Part shown: one piece after another, positions 1 to 8,742 of the stretch
Position numbering within the stretch: the stretch's first letter is position 1
Layout: the number at the start of each line of letters is the position of its first letter
Assembly: GCA_017397645.1 (NCBI GenBank)
Contig: JAFQIE010000043.1
Span: 1-64,000, forward strand
Source: Lachnospiraceae bacterium
Lineage (GTDB): Bacteria; Bacillota; Clostridia; Lachnospirales; Lachnospiraceae
Length of the DNA: 64,000 nt
Direction of reading: 5' to 3'
Notes under the pieces: model-generated
The model's database searches: none
The model's input: the letters and a program-made list of their open reading frames with translations, nothing else
Told to the model about the DNA's origin: nothing
Program-made: the position numbers and the translations under genes

Positions 1-2
1 TG

Positions 3-755
3 TACCTTCTGTTGCCTTTGGTAGGGCTTGCAGTGCGTCATATGAGCAAGAAACAGATGCAGTGGTCCATCGGGTTATTGCTATTTGCGTATAGCATTTT
101 GAAGAGTGTACTACCCCTACGTTTGGAATTGGACAGTCAGGGGTATGATGCGATTTGGTATCTATGTGTGTTCCTGTTGGCGGCCTATGTGCGCAAGTTT
201 GGATTGTATTTGCGAAAGAATACGGCGCCCACGAAAGGCTGGGGCTTGATATACATCGTCGGCGCAATTTTGGTGTTTGGCGGATTGATGGGAATGCGCG
301 CGTTATACCTTGAGACGGGCAGTTTCCAGAGAATGTTGAAGATGAGCATGGAATACAATCATGTATTTGTTTTATTGGCTTCCTTGGGATTGTTCATGGT
401 ATTTAAGAATCTGAACGTGACTCCTAAACTGGCCACATTGACGAAGAAACTGGCGCCTTTTTCATTGGGCGTATATCTGTTACATGAGAATATCGGTTTG
501 CGCTACACCTGGCAGAATTGGTTAGGGGCAAACCGGATTGAAACAGTGCCCGGATTATTTGCTGGTGTTTTTGTAGCGGTGATAGTAGTATTTACTTGTG
601 GTATTTTAGTGGATGTTATAAGAAAGTATATCTTTGGTTTAGTACATAGAATCGGAATGAAAATTGCACCCTATAAAGCGGTGTATGGTTGGATAGAGCG
701 GGCGGATGAGGTATTTGTCGCAGGAGAAAAGTGTGTTTCGGAAAGTGGAGAGTAA
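3..755 (+). CDS. Acyltransferase-3-type integral membrane protein, C-terminal part (partial)
   Basis: The frame is open to the left edge, so the start and the N-terminal half lie outside the window. What remains is about 250 residues with six or so hydrophobic segments separated by short basic loops. The arrangement resembles the C-terminal half of acyltransferase family 3 proteins, which O-acylate cell-surface sugars in the membrane; segments reading LLPLVGLAV, PFSLGVYLLHENIG and a C-terminal basic tail fit that family. The catalytic histidine of the family lies near the N-terminus and cannot be seen here. The next gene starts inside its 3' end, which suggests co-transcription with a second envelope membrane protein. 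Family assignment is moderate; substrate unknown. Confidence 0.6.
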   Translation, partial: YLLLPLVGLAVRHMSKKQMQWSIGLLLFAYSILKSVLPLRLELDSQGYDAIWYLCVFLLAAYVRKFGLYLRKNTAPTKGWGLIYIVGAILVFGGLMGMRALYLETGSFQRMLKMSMEYNHVFVLLASLGLFMVFKNLNVTPKLATLTKKLAPFSLGVYLLHENIGLRYTWQNWLGANRIETVPGLFAGVFVAVIVVFTCGILVDVIRKYIFGLVHRIGMKIAPYKAVYGWIERADEVFVAGEKCVSESGE

Positions 756-2760
756 ATCTATACAAAACAGAATAACGATATGGGACATTCTGGCATTGGC
801 AGTGTTACTCCTGTATCCCTTACGCCACATCACTTGGGGATTGGATTTATGGGATACCGGCTATAACTATGCCAATTTTCAATATAAGGGATTGGAACAT
901 ATGGATTCCATGTGGTTGTTTTCTACTTATTTGGCAAATGCGTTGGGTAGCGTAATGTCCAAATTGCCGGGGGCAGGAAGCCTCATTGGGATGAATTTTT
1001 ACACCGGGCTTTTGGTCAGTGGGATGGCCATGGCCGGGTATTTTTTCTGTACAAGGAAATTGCAGATGCCTAAGTGGATTGCCTTCTTAGGCGAGATGGT
1101 TGCTATCAGCCTTTGTTGGTGTCCTACGGCGCTTTTGTATAATTATTTGACTTATGTATTGTTCTTGGTAGCAGTGATGCTGTTGTACCTGGGACTTACA
1201 AAGGCGAGAAACGGGTATTTGGTGGCAGCAGGTGTGATGCTGGGTGCCAATGTGCTGGTACGTTTTTCCAACCTGCCGGAGGCGGCTATGATTGTGGCTG
1301 TGTGGGCGTACGGTATGGTGGAATATCTGGATACCATAAAGATGGTGACGCAAGAAGAAACCCACGAGGGGAATGAAAACAAGAGCAAGGTGATTTCGGC
1401 AGAAGAAAAGAGAAACATCCGTAAGAGTATCGCGAAGCAAACCTGGAAACGCACCTATTTGTGTGTATTTGGCTATTTAGGCGCGTTATTGGTTGGATTT
1501 GGTTATATTCACGTTAGATATGGTTTAGATGCCTATTTGGACGGAATAACGCGTTTATTTGCCATGACAGACACTGCCACGGATTATAAGGTTGGCTCTA
1601 TGGTGATGGGTGTGGTTTTAACCTACTGGCAGAATCTGTACTGGGTACTGCGGATTGGTGTGATTGTAATTGCCGGACTTGTGATGTTTGGGGTCTGCAC
1701 TTGGATGAAAAAGGCAATCATCAAATCATGTGCCGAAGAGAAAGCGGGCGGATGCATCAAAGCATTGGATATGTTGTGTTATATCGTCATGACGATAGTC
1801 GCAGTGTGCATGATTGCGTGGCTCTATTTGAGACATTTCTGTTCCATGAAATTCTATAGTTATGATTCCATGTTGCGCCCCGGTGTATTGTTCCTGATGT
1901 TGGCCATGCTGTTTGGTGTGATTTGCATTTTCGTTTATAATAGCAAGAAAGAAGAAAAGTTGCTGGCGGGCATACTGATTTTGGTCATCCTGTTGACTTC
2001 CTTGGGTAGTAATAATGAAGTATACCCCAGCTTAAATAATTTGTTTTTGTTAGCCCCTTTTACCTTGTGGGAGAGCTGGAAGTATATTAAAAAGTCTAAC
2101 TGCCGGAAGGTATATATAGGGCGCAAACCGGATATAGAGAATGCGAAATCGGATGTGCCTAAGCAGGGACAAACGAATCATACGATTTGTTTGAACAGAT
2201 ATCCTGTGAAAGCGGTGCTCGTGGCATTCCTACTACTTTGTTTTGTACAGTTTGGCGGTTTTGGCGTGAAATTCGTGTTCGCTGAGGCAACCGGTGTGCA
2301 GGATATTTCAGGCAGAGTAGAGAATAACGAGATATTGAAAGGTGTTAAAATGCCTGCGGAAAAGGCACAGTGGATGACGGAGATTTCTGCCTTTGTGGCA
2401 GAAGAACAACTGCAGGGTCAGGAAGTGATTCTTTATGGTGATATTCCTGCTTTATCCTACTATCTTCAGATGCCTTCTGCATTCAATCCCTGGAGTGATT
2501 TAAGGTCTTACCATCCGGAGCAGATGGAGGTCCAGTTAGAGGCTTTGGAAGAAGTGGGAGAAAAACCTGTGGTTATCTTAGAGCGGAGCGTTGCTCCTAC
2601 GGCTGATATAGGCGCAATTGTGATACCGGATATATCACCGATTGACGTGCCGGCAGGTGATTTGATTCCGGATGTAAAGAGAGAATTGTTATTGGATTTC
2701 ATGAATCGGATGGAGTATCAGGAAACCTTTAGAAATGAGAAGTTTGTGATCTATCAGTGA
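706..2760 (+). CDS. Large polytopic membrane protein, GT-C-like topology, function unknown
   Basis: A protein of about 684 residues with roughly twelve hydrophobic helices, a basic cytoplasmic loop near residues 210-245 and a soluble C-terminal domain of about 150 residues after the last helix. The first extracytoplasmic loop holds acidic residues (GLDLWDTGY, residues 45-53), and the tail has a segment ILYGDIPALSYYLQMPSAF. This layout resembles GT-C glycosyltransferases, where a loop-1 aspartate is catalytic, but no specific family is recognised. An ATG at 706 overlaps the upstream gene by 50 bases. A GTG at 733 has a better ribosome binding site (AGGAG at 722-726, six bases away) and may be the real start. 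The likely partner is the upstream acyltransferase in an envelope glycan pathway, which is inference only. Confidence 0.55.
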   Translation: MRYLSQEKSVFRKVESKSIQNRITIWDILALAVLLLYPLRHITWGLDLWDTGYNYANFQYKGLEHMDSMWLFSTYLANALGSVMSKLPGAGSLIGMNFYTGLLVSGMAMAGYFFCTRKLQMPKWIAFLGEMVAISLCWCPTALLYNYLTYVLFLVAVMLLYLGLTKARNGYLVAAGVMLGANVLVRFSNLPEAAMIVAVWAYGMVEYLDTIKMVTQEETHEGNENKSKVISAEEKRNIRKSIAKQTWKRTYLCVFGYLGALLVGFGYIHVRYGLDAYLDGITRLFAMTDTATDYKVGSMVMGVVLTYWQNLYWVLRIGVIVIAGLVMFGVCTWMKKAIIKSCAEEKAGGCIKALDMLCYIVMTIVAVCMIAWLYLRHFCSMKFYSYDSMLRPGVLFLMLAMLFGVICIFVYNSKKEEKLLAGILILVILLTSLGSNNEVYPSLNNLFLLAPFTLWESWKYIKKSNCRKVYIGRKPDIENAKSDVPKQGQTNHTICLNRYPVKAVLVAFLLLCFVQFGGFGVKFVFAEATGVQDISGRVENNEILKGVKMPAEKAQWMTEISAFVAEEQLQGQEVILYGDIPALSYYLQMPSAFNPWSDLRSYHPEQMEVQLEALEEVGEKPVVILERSVAPTADIGAIVIPDISPIDVPAGDLIPDVKRELLLDFMNRMEYQETFRNEKFVIYQ

Positions 2761-2785
2761 GAGTAATTTATAGAATTTGAACGTA

Positions 2786-2818
2786 AACAGCCGACTCAGT
2801 TTGAGCCGGCTGTTCTTA
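2786..2818. terminator. Bidirectional hairpin terminator between convergent genes
   Basis: AACAGCC at 2786-2792 pairs with GGCTGTT at 2808-2814, and the stem continues inward (12 pairs with one mismatch) around a five-base loop. It lies between the plus-strand membrane protein gene and minus-strand asnA, so it can serve both. The T-rich tail on either side is short. Confidence 0.7.
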
Positions 2819-2845
2819 TACGCTTTATCATGTTTGATACACTTT

Positions 2846-3856
2846 TTACAGCAACTGCAGTCCTTCTTGTTCTGCTTCCGCTACCAAACCGGAGGGCCAT
2901 AAGGAGCATTGTACCTCGCCGATGTGAGCCTTTCTCAAAAGGAACATGCACATACGGGACTGGCCGATGCCTCCGCCGATGGTATAAGGTACTTCTTCGT
3001 TGATGACTGCCTGATGGAAGGGAAGGCAGGCGCGATCCATGCATCCTCGTTCTTCCAACTGGCGCAGCAGTGCGTCTTTGTCTACGCGGACACCCATACT
3101 GGAAAGCTCTAAGGCGATATCCAAAACGGGGTAGTAAACCACGATGTCTGCGTTCATTTCCCAATCATCATAGTCCGGTGCACGTCCGTCGTGAGGCTCG
3201 CCGTCACTTAATTTGCCACCGATTTTCATGATACATACAGCGCCCTTTGCTCTGGCGATGTAAAGTTCACGCTCTTTGCGGGTGGCGTCGGGGAACATTT
3301 CTTCCAATTCGGAAGTGGTGACAAAGAATATGTCATGAGGGAGGATTTCCTCAATGTAATCATAGTGAATGGACATATATTTCTCGGTCTTACGCAGTAC
3401 TTTGTAAACAGTGCGTACAGCATCCTTTAAGGTCTCGATATTGCGCTCTTCCTTGGTGATTACTTTTTCCCAATCCCATTGGTCCACATAAATGGAGTGG
3501 ATAGCGTCCACATCTTCGTCCCTGCGGATAGCATTCATGTCGGTATAGAGACCGTCGCCTGCAGAGAAACCGTATTTTTTCAGGGCATAGCGTTTCCATT
3601 TCGCAAGGGACTGTACAATTTCAGCCATGCGGGTGTCATCGCTTTTGATATCAAAGCGGACAGGACGCTCAATGCCGTTTAGATTATCGTTCATGCCGGA
3701 TGCGGGATCCACAATCAAAGGAGCAGAAACGCGGAGCAGATGCAATCGCTCTGCAAGCAATGTTTCAAAGAAGTCCTTTGCCATCTTGATGGCAACCTGC
3801 GTGTCGTAAAGATTCAATTCAGATTTGTAGCCTTCAGGCAATGATAAGTAAGCCAT
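2846..3856 (-). CDS. asnA: Aspartate--ammonia ligase (asparagine synthetase A)
   Basis: AsnA makes asparagine from aspartate, ammonia and ATP in the cytoplasm, using a class II aminoacyl-tRNA-synthetase fold. The 336-residue product has the usual family length. It begins MAYLSLPEGYKSEL and carries the substrate-binding segments SAPLIVDPASGMNDNLNGIERPV near the N-terminus, the DQWDWEKVI region mid-protein and the C-terminal GGGIGQSRMCMFLL. The frame is open further upstream, but the ATG at 3856 is preferred because it is preceded by AAGGTAGG at a six-base distance and gives the canonical N-terminus. The gene stands alone, converges with the upstream neighbour, and has its own promoter on the minus strand. 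No sign of damage. Confidence 0.96.
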   Translation of the reverse strand: MAYLSLPEGYKSELNLYDTQVAIKMAKDFFETLLAERLHLLRVSAPLIVDPASGMNDNLNGIERPVRFDIKSDDTRMAEIVQSLAKWKRYALKKYGFSAGDGLYTDMNAIRRDEDVDAIHSIYVDQWDWEKVITKEERNIETLKDAVRTVYKVLRKTEKYMSIHYDYIEEILPHDIFFVTTSELEEMFPDATRKERELYIARAKGAVCIMKIGGKLSDGEPHDGRAPDYDDWEMNADIVVYYPVLDIALELSSMGVRVDKDALLRQLEERGCMDRACLPFHQAVINEEVPYTIGGGIGQSRMCMFLLRKAHIGEVQCSLWPSGLVAEAEQEGLQLL

Positions 3857-3893
3857 AATCATCCTACCTTTATGTATGAATTCTATAGATATC

Positions 3894-3922
3894 ATTAAAC
3901 CCCTTTTTGGCGAATTTTGCAA
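3894..3922 (-). promoter_or_regulatory. Probable sigma-A promoter of asnA
   Basis: Read on the minus strand, TTGCAA (3922-3917) is followed by a 17-base spacer and TTTAAT (3899-3894), each close to the -35 and -10 consensus. It lies about 40 bases upstream of the chosen asnA start. Confidence 0.55.
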
Positions 3923-4028
3923 TAGTTTTTATGCAGAATTTGCGATACATTACAAAATTTGTATTGAGAAGTACTTGTGTTTGCGATATGGTTATTATAA
4001 GTGAAAAATTTGGAAAGGAAAGCGATAG

Positions 4029-6683
4029 TTGGCCGATAATTTTGACACCGGAATTGAATATCAGGAAGGTGAAATCAGGGTGTCCGTCAGGGGCTTGGTG
4101 GAGTTTATTCTGCGTCACGGGGATATCGACAACAGACATCAGGTTTCTCCCGAAAATGCCATGCAAGAGGGTGGTAGAATCCATCGGATGATTCAACGAC
4201 GCATGGGTGCCGGGTATCAGGCGGAGGTGTCTCTTCGTTATACGCAACCGGCAAAGGGGTACCGCCTGGTGGTAGAAGGCAGGGCGGATGGAATCTTGAC
4301 ACAGAACGGGCAGGTCATTGTGGATGAGATCAAGGGCACCTACCGGGATTTGGCTAAGATGAAAGAGCCGGCGTCACTTCATGTGGCGCAGGCTAAATGC
4401 TATGCCTATATGTACGCCTTGAAGGAGAACTTGAAGGAAATCACGGTGCGCATTACCTACTGTAACATGGAGACAATGGATATCCGGTATTTTCACGAAA
4501 ACTTTGCTTTCGAAGAATTACAAACGTGGTTTGGAGAATTGATAACTGCCTACAAAAAATGGTCAGACTATGTTTGGCGTTGGCGTGGTATTCGTCAAAA
4601 TTCTATCCTGGAACTCAAATTTCCCTTTGAATATCGTCCGGGACAAAAGGACTTGGTGGGGAATGTTTACAAGACGATCTATCACAAGAAAAAACTGTTT
4701 TTAGAGGCGTCTACCGGTGTGGGAAAGACAATATCCACAATGTTTCCTGCAATTTCCGCTATGGGGCAGGGAATGTCGGAACGCATTTTCTACCTGACTG
4801 CAAAAACCATCACCAGGACTGTAGCAGAGGATACACTGCATTTGCTCAGGGACCATGGATTGCGCGCGAAGAGCGTCATCCTAACGGCCAAAGAAAAGAT
4901 TTGTTTTATGGAAGAAACGGAGTGTAATCCTGAACATTGCCCTTATGCGAAGGGACACTATGACAGGATAAACGATGCTGTGTATGACCTTTTGACTTCT
5001 GAGGAAGCCTTTACCCGGGAAAAAATCGTGGAGTATGCACAGAAACATCAGGTTTGCCCATTTGAGATGTGTCTGGACATGAGCCTATACTCAGATGTGG
5101 TGATTGGCGATTATAATTATCTCTTTGATCCGCATGTATATTTAAAGAGATTCTTTGCGGAGGGGGGAGGAGATTATATCTTTCTAATTGATGAGGCGCA
5201 CAATTTGTTAGAGCGTGGAAGAGAGATGTACAGCGCCACACTATGGAAAGAACAATTCATGGAATTGTCCACAAAAATAAAAGCGACAATACTGTCAGAA
5301 AACGAGAAAAAATCCCGCAAAAACAGGGTTTCCGGGCAATTGACACTTGAATTTATAAATAATGAACAAGAGAGCCGTAAGTCCGATGAACCAGAGGATA
5401 ATACGGCGGAGTTACCTGTTGAATCGGAGCAGGAAAAGGATGGGAAGCTGCCTTACAAACGAAGTGTATTGGTTGGAAAGGGATATGCTGAGAAACTCAA
5501 GTATCAGCTGGATAAATGTAACAAAGAACTGCTGGAGATGAAGCGGGAATGTGAAAACTACCGTATTATTACAGAAATGGATAGTTTTGTGCGTTGGCTG
5601 ATGAAACTCCACGGTACCATGGATGAATATCTGTCTGAGCAGGAGATAGTGCTTCCTGTCAGGGAAGATATTCTGGATTTCTACTTTGAAATCGGGCATT
5701 TTTTGCAGATTTATGAGCTTGTAGATGAGAATTATGTGAATTACACGCAGATAGAAGAGGATGGTCGCTTTATGATTAAATTATTCTGCGTCAATCCGGC
5801 TCAAAACCTGAAGCAATGTATGGCAAAGGGTCGTAGCAGTATTCTGTTTTCAGCTACGCTTTTACCTATCCAATATTATAAAAAACTATTGGGTGGAGAG
5901 AGAGAGGACTATGAAATCTACGCTAATTCCATCTTTCGACCGGAAAAGAAGGCTTTATTTATTGCCAATGATGTGACCAGCAAATATACTCGCCGGACAG
6001 AGGAAGAATACGTGAGAATCGCTGATTATATCGAAGAAATCATCAAAAACAGGCATGGGAACTACATGGTATTTTGCCCCTCCTACGCTTTTATGCGAAG
6101 AATTTACGATATCTATACGCAAAAATATGTTGGAACCATAGCGGACGAGGCTGAAAGTCAAACAGGTAGCGTTGCTGTAGGTGACATGCGCCAATGTATG
6201 ATTCAGGAGGAATCTATGACGGAGGCGCAAAGGGAGGCCTTTTTAAACGAATTTCGCGTAGTTTGCGATGAAAATGGAGAAAACCTTACCGGCGAACGAT
6301 ATTTGATAGGGTTCTGTACCCTTGGCGGTATTTTTAGCGAGGGGATAGATCTGAAGAGTGACAGCCTCATTGGGGCAATTGTGGTTGGTACGGGATTGCC
6401 ACAGGTGTGCAATGAACGGCAAATCTTGATGAAATATTTTGATGAAGAAGGTGGATATGGATTCGATTATGCATATCGGTACCCCGGTATGAATAAAGTA
6501 TTACAAGCAGCCGGACGAGTCATACGAACGGTGGACGATGTGGGAGTGGTGGCCCTTTTGGATGAAAGGTTCACGCAATATGTTTATCAAAAGTTGTTCC
6601 CCAAGGAATGGAATCAACACGAAATCGTATCGGTAGCCACAATTGCAAAAAAAGTGGAACGATTTTGGGACGAGTGGCTATAG
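4029..6683 (+). CDS. RecB/Cas4-like nuclease fused to DinG/XPD-type superfamily 2 DNA helicase
   Basis: An 884-residue protein likely acting in DNA repair. Residues 1-190 look like a PD-(D/E)XK nuclease of the RecB/Cas4 type: GRADGIL (Asp87), VDEIKGT (Glu100, Lys102) and QAKCY (Gln121, Tyr125) match the D, ExK and QxxxY motifs. The helicase follows: Walker A EASTGVGKT near 227-234, cysteines 292, 299, 304 and 343/348 that could hold the iron-sulfur cluster of the XPD/DinG group, a DEAH box at 388-391, and a late motif QAAGRVIRT. The only start in frame is a TTG at 4029, directly after a stop codon in the same frame, with GGAAAGGAA about nine bases upstream. It is monocistronic, and a DnaA-box-like cluster lies just downstream. 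Fused nuclease-helicases of this type occur in clostridia; the substrate is not known. Confidence 0.85.
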   Translation: MADNFDTGIEYQEGEIRVSVRGLVEFILRHGDIDNRHQVSPENAMQEGGRIHRMIQRRMGAGYQAEVSLRYTQPAKGYRLVVEGRADGILTQNGQVIVDEIKGTYRDLAKMKEPASLHVAQAKCYAYMYALKENLKEITVRITYCNMETMDIRYFHENFAFEELQTWFGELITAYKKWSDYVWRWRGIRQNSILELKFPFEYRPGQKDLVGNVYKTIYHKKKLFLEASTGVGKTISTMFPAISAMGQGMSERIFYLTAKTITRTVAEDTLHLLRDHGLRAKSVILTAKEKICFMEETECNPEHCPYAKGHYDRINDAVYDLLTSEEAFTREKIVEYAQKHQVCPFEMCLDMSLYSDVVIGDYNYLFDPHVYLKRFFAEGGGDYIFLIDEAHNLLERGREMYSATLWKEQFMELSTKIKATILSENEKKSRKNRVSGQLTLEFINNEQESRKSDEPEDNTAELPVESEQEKDGKLPYKRSVLVGKGYAEKLKYQLDKCNKELLEMKRECENYRIITEMDSFVRWLMKLHGTMDEYLSEQEIVLPVREDILDFYFEIGHFLQIYELVDENYVNYTQIEEDGRFMIKLFCVNPAQNLKQCMAKGRSSILFSATLLPIQYYKKLLGGEREDYEIYANSIFRPEKKALFIANDVTSKYTRRTEEEYVRIADYIEEIIKNRHGNYMVFCPSYAFMRRIYDIYTQKYVGTIADEAESQTGSVAVGDMRQCMIQEESMTEAQREAFLNEFRVVCDENGENLTGERYLIGFCTLGGIFSEGIDLKSDSLIGAIVVGTGLPQVCNERQILMKYFDEEGGYGFDYAYRYPGMNKVLQAAGRVIRTVDDVGVVALLDERFTQYVYQKLFPKEWNQHEIVSVATIAKKVERFWDEWL

Positions 6684-6755
6684 TTATAAACAGGCGAGAA
6701 CGGCAGTTTTCGCGAGGTCGAATTTCAATATGACATGCAAGAATGCCGTCAATGT

Positions 6756-6809
6756 TTATCAACATGACACATGTGTATATGTGGATAAGTCTGTGGATAT
6801 TGTGGGTAA
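6756..6809. promoter_or_regulatory. Cluster of four DnaA-box-like nonamers
   Basis: In the 346-base gap after the helicase gene there is one perfect DnaA box (TGTGGATAA, 6780-6788), two copies with one mismatch in the same direction (6792-6800 and 6801-6809), and one inverted one-mismatch copy TTATCAACA (6756-6764). The three tandem copies start 12 and 9 bases apart. No dnaA or dnaN gene is in the window, so this is more likely a DnaA-binding cluster outside oriC than an origin. Confidence 0.5.
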
Positions 6810-6860
6810 TTGATGTAAATGTCAAGGTTTTACGACACGCTTGTCACATAATCGATATTT

Positions 6861-6910
6861 AAAATGCAAGCAAACTTTCATTTTGGGATGAAAAGTAGGC
6901 TTGCATTTTT
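6861..6910. terminator. Long hairpin, probable terminator
   Basis: AAATGCAAGC (from 6862) pairs with GCTTGCATTT (to about 6908), and an inner stem CTTTCAT/ATGAAAG closes the loop. Runs of A and T flank both sides, so it may terminate in either direction. It lies between the helicase gene and the convergent pyridoxal kinase gene. The remaining bases up to 7029 hold nothing else I can recognise. Confidence 0.6.
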
Positions 6911-7029
6911 GCGTTTTTGGAGCGTTTATGGGAAGGATTTCACTAAAATGAGCACGAAAAACGAAAAAAACACCGCTTTCGTACCATAAAATTGGTTAAA
7001 AACGGCGTTAAACAGGCGGTCTCAGGAGT

Positions 7030-7869
7030 TTATAGAGTATGCAAAAAAGGTTCAAATAATAGGCCTTCCTTCTCCGGAATCTGTCTATTTTCACTTGCTG
7101 CAATACATAAGGCGATAAAATCAGATGCTTTTTTCACGGATTCCGTAAAATCTCTGTGATGTATGGCATCTGCAACCAGAATAGAAGCAAACAAATCTCC
7201 GGTACCATGTTTGGATGGACCGGCAGAAGGTGTTTCGCTTATTTTTATTTTACCATCCTCGTAGATGTAAGTAATATACCGGTCGGCCTGCTCGATACCA
7301 GTCATGGCTATTTTTCCCGGACAGATTTGTGCAAGGTTAAGAATCAGTTTACATAGTTCCTGTTCAGACCAATCTTCTTTGTATGGTGTGCCGGTGAGAA
7401 GACAGGCCTCCGTGAGATTGGGAGTCAGTATATCTGCCTTGCCGGCCAGCTTTTTCAAAGCATCGCATATGGTATCATCTACAGAAGAATATAATTTTCC
7501 GTGATCTCCCATAACCGGGTCCAGCAAAAATGTTTTAGGTTTAAAGTGGGACAAAAAGTCTTCCGCCACATTTATTTGATGCAAATGATTCATAAATCCA
7601 CAGTAGAGACCATCAAAAGTGGCACCGATTACTTTCCACGCGCTGACGTAGTCCTGTAGGTAAGGAGTATAGTCTGTCTTTTGTACCGTGGCATAAGCCA
7701 GATGACTGGACAGAATGGAGGTCGGAACAGGGCACACCTGTACTTGCATCGCGCTAATGACGGGCAAGGCGATGGTGGTAGAACACTTGCCAAAGCCTGC
7801 AAAGGATTGAAACATTGCAAGTCTGGGAATTGTTGAGGTTATATTAGTTTCATTCGTTATCTGAGTCAT
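7030..7869 (-). CDS. Pyridoxal/pyridoxamine kinase
   Basis: A ribokinase-fold enzyme that phosphorylates B6 vitamers in the cytoplasm, of PdxY/PdxK type, about 279 residues. The N-terminal segment RLAMFQSFAGFGKCS, the central LLDPVMGDHGKLYS and the C-terminal anion hole with catalytic aspartate HGTGDLFASIL fit the family. The open frame extends to a GTG at 7929, but GGAG five bases before the ATG at 7869 favours the shorter form. It is downstream of, and co-oriented with, an ECF-transporter substrate-binding component, a pairing expected for vitamin B6 salvage. Whether the preferred substrate is pyridoxal, pyridoxamine or hydroxymethylpyrimidine cannot be told from sequence. Confidence 0.85.
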   Translation of the reverse strand: MTQITNETNITSTIPRLAMFQSFAGFGKCSTTIALPVISAMQVQVCPVPTSILSSHLAYATVQKTDYTPYLQDYVSAWKVIGATFDGLYCGFMNHLHQINVAEDFLSHFKPKTFLLDPVMGDHGKLYSSVDDTICDALKKLAGKADILTPNLTEACLLTGTPYKEDWSEQELCKLILNLAQICPGKIAMTGIEQADRYITYIYEDGKIKISETPSAGPSKHGTGDLFASILVADAIHHRDFTESVKKASDFIALCIAASENRQIPEKEGLLFEPFLHTL

Positions 7870-7935
7870 AAATTCTCCAATACCTATTAGGCTTTCATTG
7901 TGCCGATTGACCAGTACACACTTTTGCACTTTTAT

Positions 7936-8532
7936 TTACATAATCGTGAACAGTCCGGACTTCTTTAGCGCCGGTCTCATGGCGAGGTAAATTACCGATG
8001 CAGCTACTACCGCCACAACGGCGTTAACGCTGGTAGTCAATGCACCGATTTTGGCGAGTGCTTTTGAGATATCCTGAGGGACTCCCAGTATATAGGTTTT
8101 GTAGAAATAACCTACAATGGGGTCCGCTACAATATTAAAGACCATACCTGCTGCGCAGGAAGCGATGGTTCCCAGGGATATGTACTTGGCACTGTGTTCG
8201 TGACTGATTTTTAAGATTTTGTGAGCTACCAGCCCGACGATGAGTCCAATGCACAATTTTAATAGGAATGTTTTGGGGGCACTGGTCACATAGCCACTGG
8301 TCAAATCTGCCAGCGTCATCCCTACGGCACCTGCCAGGCCACCCCATTTTCCGCCGATTAGCAGTGCCGCCAATACGCAGAATACATTGCCAAAGTGAAA
8401 AGCGGTTTTTTCCGGGCCTACCGGAATGTCTATCTTCAAGAAAGCAAATCCTATGTAACAGAGGGCCGCCAAAAGACCTGCCTGCGCTAGCTTTCTTTTT
8501 GTATCACTCGTATTTTTCATAATTTCATCCAC
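7936..8532 (-). CDS. ECF transporter S component, probably for vitamin B6
   Basis: A small hydrophobic protein of about 198 residues with some six membrane helices. It carries the glycine-rich region HFGNVFCVLAALLIGG followed by GAVGMTLADLTSGY, characteristic of ECF-type substrate-capturing subunits. It would work with the shared EcfA/EcfA'/EcfT energising module, which is encoded elsewhere. Its position directly before a pyridoxal kinase gene suggests a B6 vitamer as ligand (PdxU-like); this is inference from context. Two ATG codons are possible: 8532 sits only three bases after GGGAG, and 8520 eleven bases after it. A palindrome at 8546-8571 lies just upstream. Confidence 0.75.
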   Translation of the reverse strand: MDEIMKNTSDTKRKLAQAGLLAALCYIGFAFLKIDIPVGPEKTAFHFGNVFCVLAALLIGGKWGGLAGAVGMTLADLTSGYVTSAPKTFLLKLCIGLIVGLVAHKILKISHEHSAKYISLGTIASCAAGMVFNIVADPIVGYFYKTYILGVPQDISKALAKIGALTTSVNAVVAVVAASVIYLAMRPALKKSGLFTIM

Positions 8533-8545
8533 TCCCTATGTCAAA

Positions 8546-8571
8546 GATTATTGTTAAGATTAAACATAATC
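8546..8571. promoter_or_regulatory. Palindromic operator candidate upstream of the B6 uptake operon
   Basis: GATTAT (8546-8551) and ATAATC (8566-8571) form the arms of a 26-base interrupted palindrome that also contains two symmetrical TTAA blocks. It lies 15-40 bases before the ECF gene, where a repressor or activator site would be expected. The cognate regulator is not identified. Confidence 0.35.
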
Positions 8572-8742
8572 CAAAAGTGGCACGATGAAAAGAACCAAAT
8601 TAAACAATTTTAACCATACCAGATTGTAAAATAAAAAATGAAGAGAGCGATGCATAAGACATAGATAGAATATTCTTGCGAAATCTTGCCGGATATGATA
8701 AAACTATCCTTGGTGTGTAAAAATGCAAAGGATTAAGTTACG

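Noticed and set aside
3907..4191. Separate 94-codon gene before the helicase
   Set aside because: It overlaps the asnA promoter region and the helicase N-terminus in another frame, and the nuclease motifs show the helicase frame is the coding one.
6756..6809. Replication origin
   Set aside because: The DnaA-box cluster has no AT-rich unwinding region I can point to, and no dnaA, dnaN, gyrA or rpmH nearby. I kept it only as a DnaA-box cluster.
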